Positions 62,466 through 64,000 of a DNA stretch of 64,000 nucleotides are shown one piece after another. The position numbers were made by a program, and so were the translations under genes. Origin of the DNA: Pseudomonas graminis (GTDB taxonomy: Bacteria; Pseudomonadota; Gammaproteobacteria; Pseudomonadales; Pseudomonadaceae); contig NZ_SOCR01000004.1 in NCBI RefSeq assembly GCF_004364335.1, positions 248,001 through 312,000 of the forward strand, written 5' to 3'. Within the stretch, counting starts at the first letter, position 1. Every line of letters starts with the position of its first letter. The notes under the pieces are model-generated. The model had not been told where the DNA came from, searched no databases, and saw only the letters and a program-made list of their open reading frames with translations.

Positions 62466-63185
62466 ATGCGCGAAGAAATACCCCGAGCGGTGACGACCAT
62501 CTGCAACGCGCTGCAAGAGCAGATCGAACACGGCCTGTTGCCGCCAGGCAGCAAGTTGCCGGCTGAGCGCAAATTGAGCGAGGTCTTCGATACCACACGC
62601 ATCACCTTGCGCGAGGCGTTGGTGCAGCTGGAGGCTCAGGGCTTGATCTACCGAGAAGAGCGCCGTGGCTGGTTCATTTCTCCGCCGCGTCTGGCTTATG
62701 ACCTGATGCGCCGCAGCCACTTTCACGCGATGGTCCAGGCCCAGGGGCGAGTGCCCGCGACCCAGGTGATTTCCGCGCGGCTGCAACCTGCTTCAGCCGT
62801 GATCTGCGGGCTGCTGCAATTGCCGGCGCTGTCCAGCGTGATCCAGATCTGCCGCGCCCGCCGGATTGATGAACGGCTGGTGCTCTACGTCGAGCACTAC
62901 CTCAATCCCGATTACTTCCCGCACATCCTCGAGCTGGACCTGAACCAGTCGCTGACCGAGCTCTACGCCAGCCATTACGACATTCGCTACGGCCAGGTGC
63001 GTTTCGAAATGGTGCCCACGGCGTTGCCCATGGAAGCGGCGGGGGCGCTGAAAGTCTCCATCGGCAGCCCGGGCCTGCGCATCGCCCGGGTCAACCACGA
63101 TCAGCGCGGGCGGCTGATCGATTGCGATCTGGAGTACTGGCGCCATGACGCGATTCACGTGAGCGCGGTGGTGGCAGATATCTAG
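62466..63185 (+). CDS. GntR-family regulator with UTRA domain (HutC subfamily)
   Basis: A 239-residue repressor-type regulator. The winged helix-turn-helix is at residues 5-75 (LPPGSKLPAERKLSEVFDTTRITLREAL), followed by a UTRA ligand-binding domain (residues 90-235). ATG 62466 follows AGGTAAC; the longer open frame upstream is ignored because it crosses the operator-like site. It is divergent from the ABC operon and is its likely regulator. UTRA regulators beside phosphonate operons (PhnR/PhnF types) are a known parallel. Confidence 0.88.
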   Translation: MREEIPRAVTTICNALQEQIEHGLLPPGSKLPAERKLSEVFDTTRITLREALVQLEAQGLIYREERRGWFISPPRLAYDLMRRSHFHAMVQAQGRVPATQVISARLQPASAVICGLLQLPALSSVIQICRARRIDERLVLYVEHYLNPDYFPHILELDLNQSLTELYASHYDIRYGQVRFEMVPTALPMEAAGALKVSIGSPGLRIARVNHDQRGRLIDCDLEYWRHDAIHVSAVVADI

Positions 63186-63191
63186 GCCGGC

Positions 63192-64000
63192 TTACGCCGA
63201 TGCATCGTCCTTCTTCTCGCGCACTTTGCTCACACGCCCGCCACTGGTGCTGACCTGCACATTCAGGCGCGGCGTCGCCAGGTCCATGCCGGCCTCATCC
63301 AGATAGCGCTTGAGCGACAGGTTGAACGCCCGCGACACTTCCCACTGCTTGATCGGCGCGGTCTTGAAGCGCGCCCGCAGGATGGCGTTACCGGAGTCGA
63401 AACTCTCCACACCCTGAATTTCCAGCGGTGACCAGATATTGCGCCGTTGCAGCGGGTCCGAGCGCATCTTCTGGCCGACATCGCGGACCATCTTCAGCGC
63501 GTCGTCGATGTTCATGCTCGCCGGAATCGCGATGCGGAAGATCGCGTAACCGAACTCCCGCGAGTAGTTCTGGATGCTCTTAATCTCGCTGAACGGGATG
63601 GTGTGGACGATGCCGTCGATGTCGCGCAGGCGCACCGTGCGGATGGTCAGGCCTTCCACGGTGCCCAGGTGCCCGCCGACGTCCACGTAATCGTCGATGG
63701 CCAGCGAGTCTTCGATGATGATGAACAGCCCGGTGATCAGATCCGCCACCAGTGACTGCGCGCCGAAACCGATTGCGATACCGATCACACCGGCACCGGC
63801 CAACAGTGGCGTCACGTTCATGCCCATGTTCGCCAGCGCGACGATCAGCGCGATGACGAAAATGGTCACGAACAGCACGTTGCGGATCAGCGGCATCATG
63901 GTCTGCGCACGGGTGTTGGCCAGGCCTTTGCGCGAGCGGGTCAGGGCGTGGTGAATCGCCGTGTCCGCGAGGATCCAGATCAGCCAGGCAAACATCAGTG
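63192..64000 (-). CDS. MscS-type mechanosensitive channel, N-terminus beyond the window
   Basis: The frame is open to the right edge, so only the C-terminal 269 or so residues are seen. After two helices comes the MscS pore region (PLLAGAGVIGIAIGFGAQSLVADLITG) and the cytoplasmic beta/alpha-beta vestibule (DDYVDVGGHLGTVEGLTIRTVRLRD). The charged C-terminus (VREKKDDASA) is normal. This is a large-type MscS protein that releases solutes on hypo-osmotic shock. Confidence 0.9.
   Translation of the reverse strand, partial: LMFAWLIWILADTAIHHALTRSRKGLANTRAQTMMPLIRNVLFVTIFVIALIVALANMGMNVTPLLAGAGVIGIAIGFGAQSLVADLITGLFIIIEDSLAIDDYVDVGGHLGTVEGLTIRTVRLRDIDGIVHTIPFSEIKSIQNYSREFGYAIFRIAIPASMNIDDALKMVRDVGQKMRSDPLQRRNIWSPLEIQGVESFDSGNAILRARFKTAPIKQWEVSRAFNLSLKRYLDEAGMDLATPRLNVQVSTSGGRVSKVREKKDDASA

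Overview
The window looks like the chromosome of a Pseudomonas, most likely from the P. fluorescens complex or a close relative. Three signs point there: GC-rich coding sequence, three families of pseudomonad REP palindromes (cores GTAGGAGCGCGCTTGCCCGCG, GTAGGAGCCGGCTTGCTGGCG and GTAGGACCGGCTTCAGCCGGG), and a mostly housekeeping gene set typical of the genus (RdgC, Prc, OprD-type porin, LpxO, fused assimilatory nitrate reductase). The assignment is inference from sequence character; no database was searched.

Layout. 1-3.0 kb: 3' end of a membrane protein gene, then the 5-oxoprolinase operon pxpABC. 3.0-4.7 kb: two accessory genes, one cytoplasmic and one secreted, that look AT-richer than their surroundings. 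5.0-8.1 kb: a MoxR ATPase/VWA pair, then a DUF4160/DUF2442-HTH pair resembling a toxin-antitoxin module behind a perfect palindrome. 8.1-14.2 kb: DUF748 protein, cysK, lpxO, OprD-family porin, EamA exporter. 14.2-14.9 kb: three tandem 243-bp REP units. 14.9-24.0 kb: symporter-type hybrid kinase (CrbS/MxtR-like), TDT anion channel, MFS-acyltransferase fusion, BASS transporter, RdgC. 24.2-24.4 kb: tRNA-Val and tRNA-Asp. 24.9-32.4 kb: divergent nitrogen-assimilation genes nirBD and nasA, each preceded by a matching intrinsic terminator in its leader. 32.5-35.1 kb: FKBP lipoprotein, an inverted pair of perfect DnaA boxes, DUF1232 protein, a two-gene HTH operon. 35.1-37.0 kb: a five-unit REP array beside a REP-associated transposase gene carrying a nonsense codon. 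37.4-42.5 kb: EAL-CBS-GGDEF protein, Prc protease, quinone oxidoreductase.

42.6-56.6 kb is the most unusual region. Four mutually related proteins of repeated Ig-like/beta-sandwich domains (444, 672, 1498 and 808 aa), none with an evident Sec signal, sit in two convergent pairs around a classical autotransporter (963 aa). The outer promoter of each pair carries the same dyad, CTGTCA-N4-TGACAG followed by TAG, which suggests common control. I do not recognise this locus as a described system and propose it as a candidate surface or adhesion module.

56.6-64 kb: a HAD phosphatase and an ABC importer operon (binding protein, alkaline-phosphatase-superfamily enzyme, two permeases, ATPase), divergent from a GntR/UTRA regulator. 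HutC-type operator-like sites lie in front of both the importer operon and the regulator. The window ends inside a large MscS-type channel gene.
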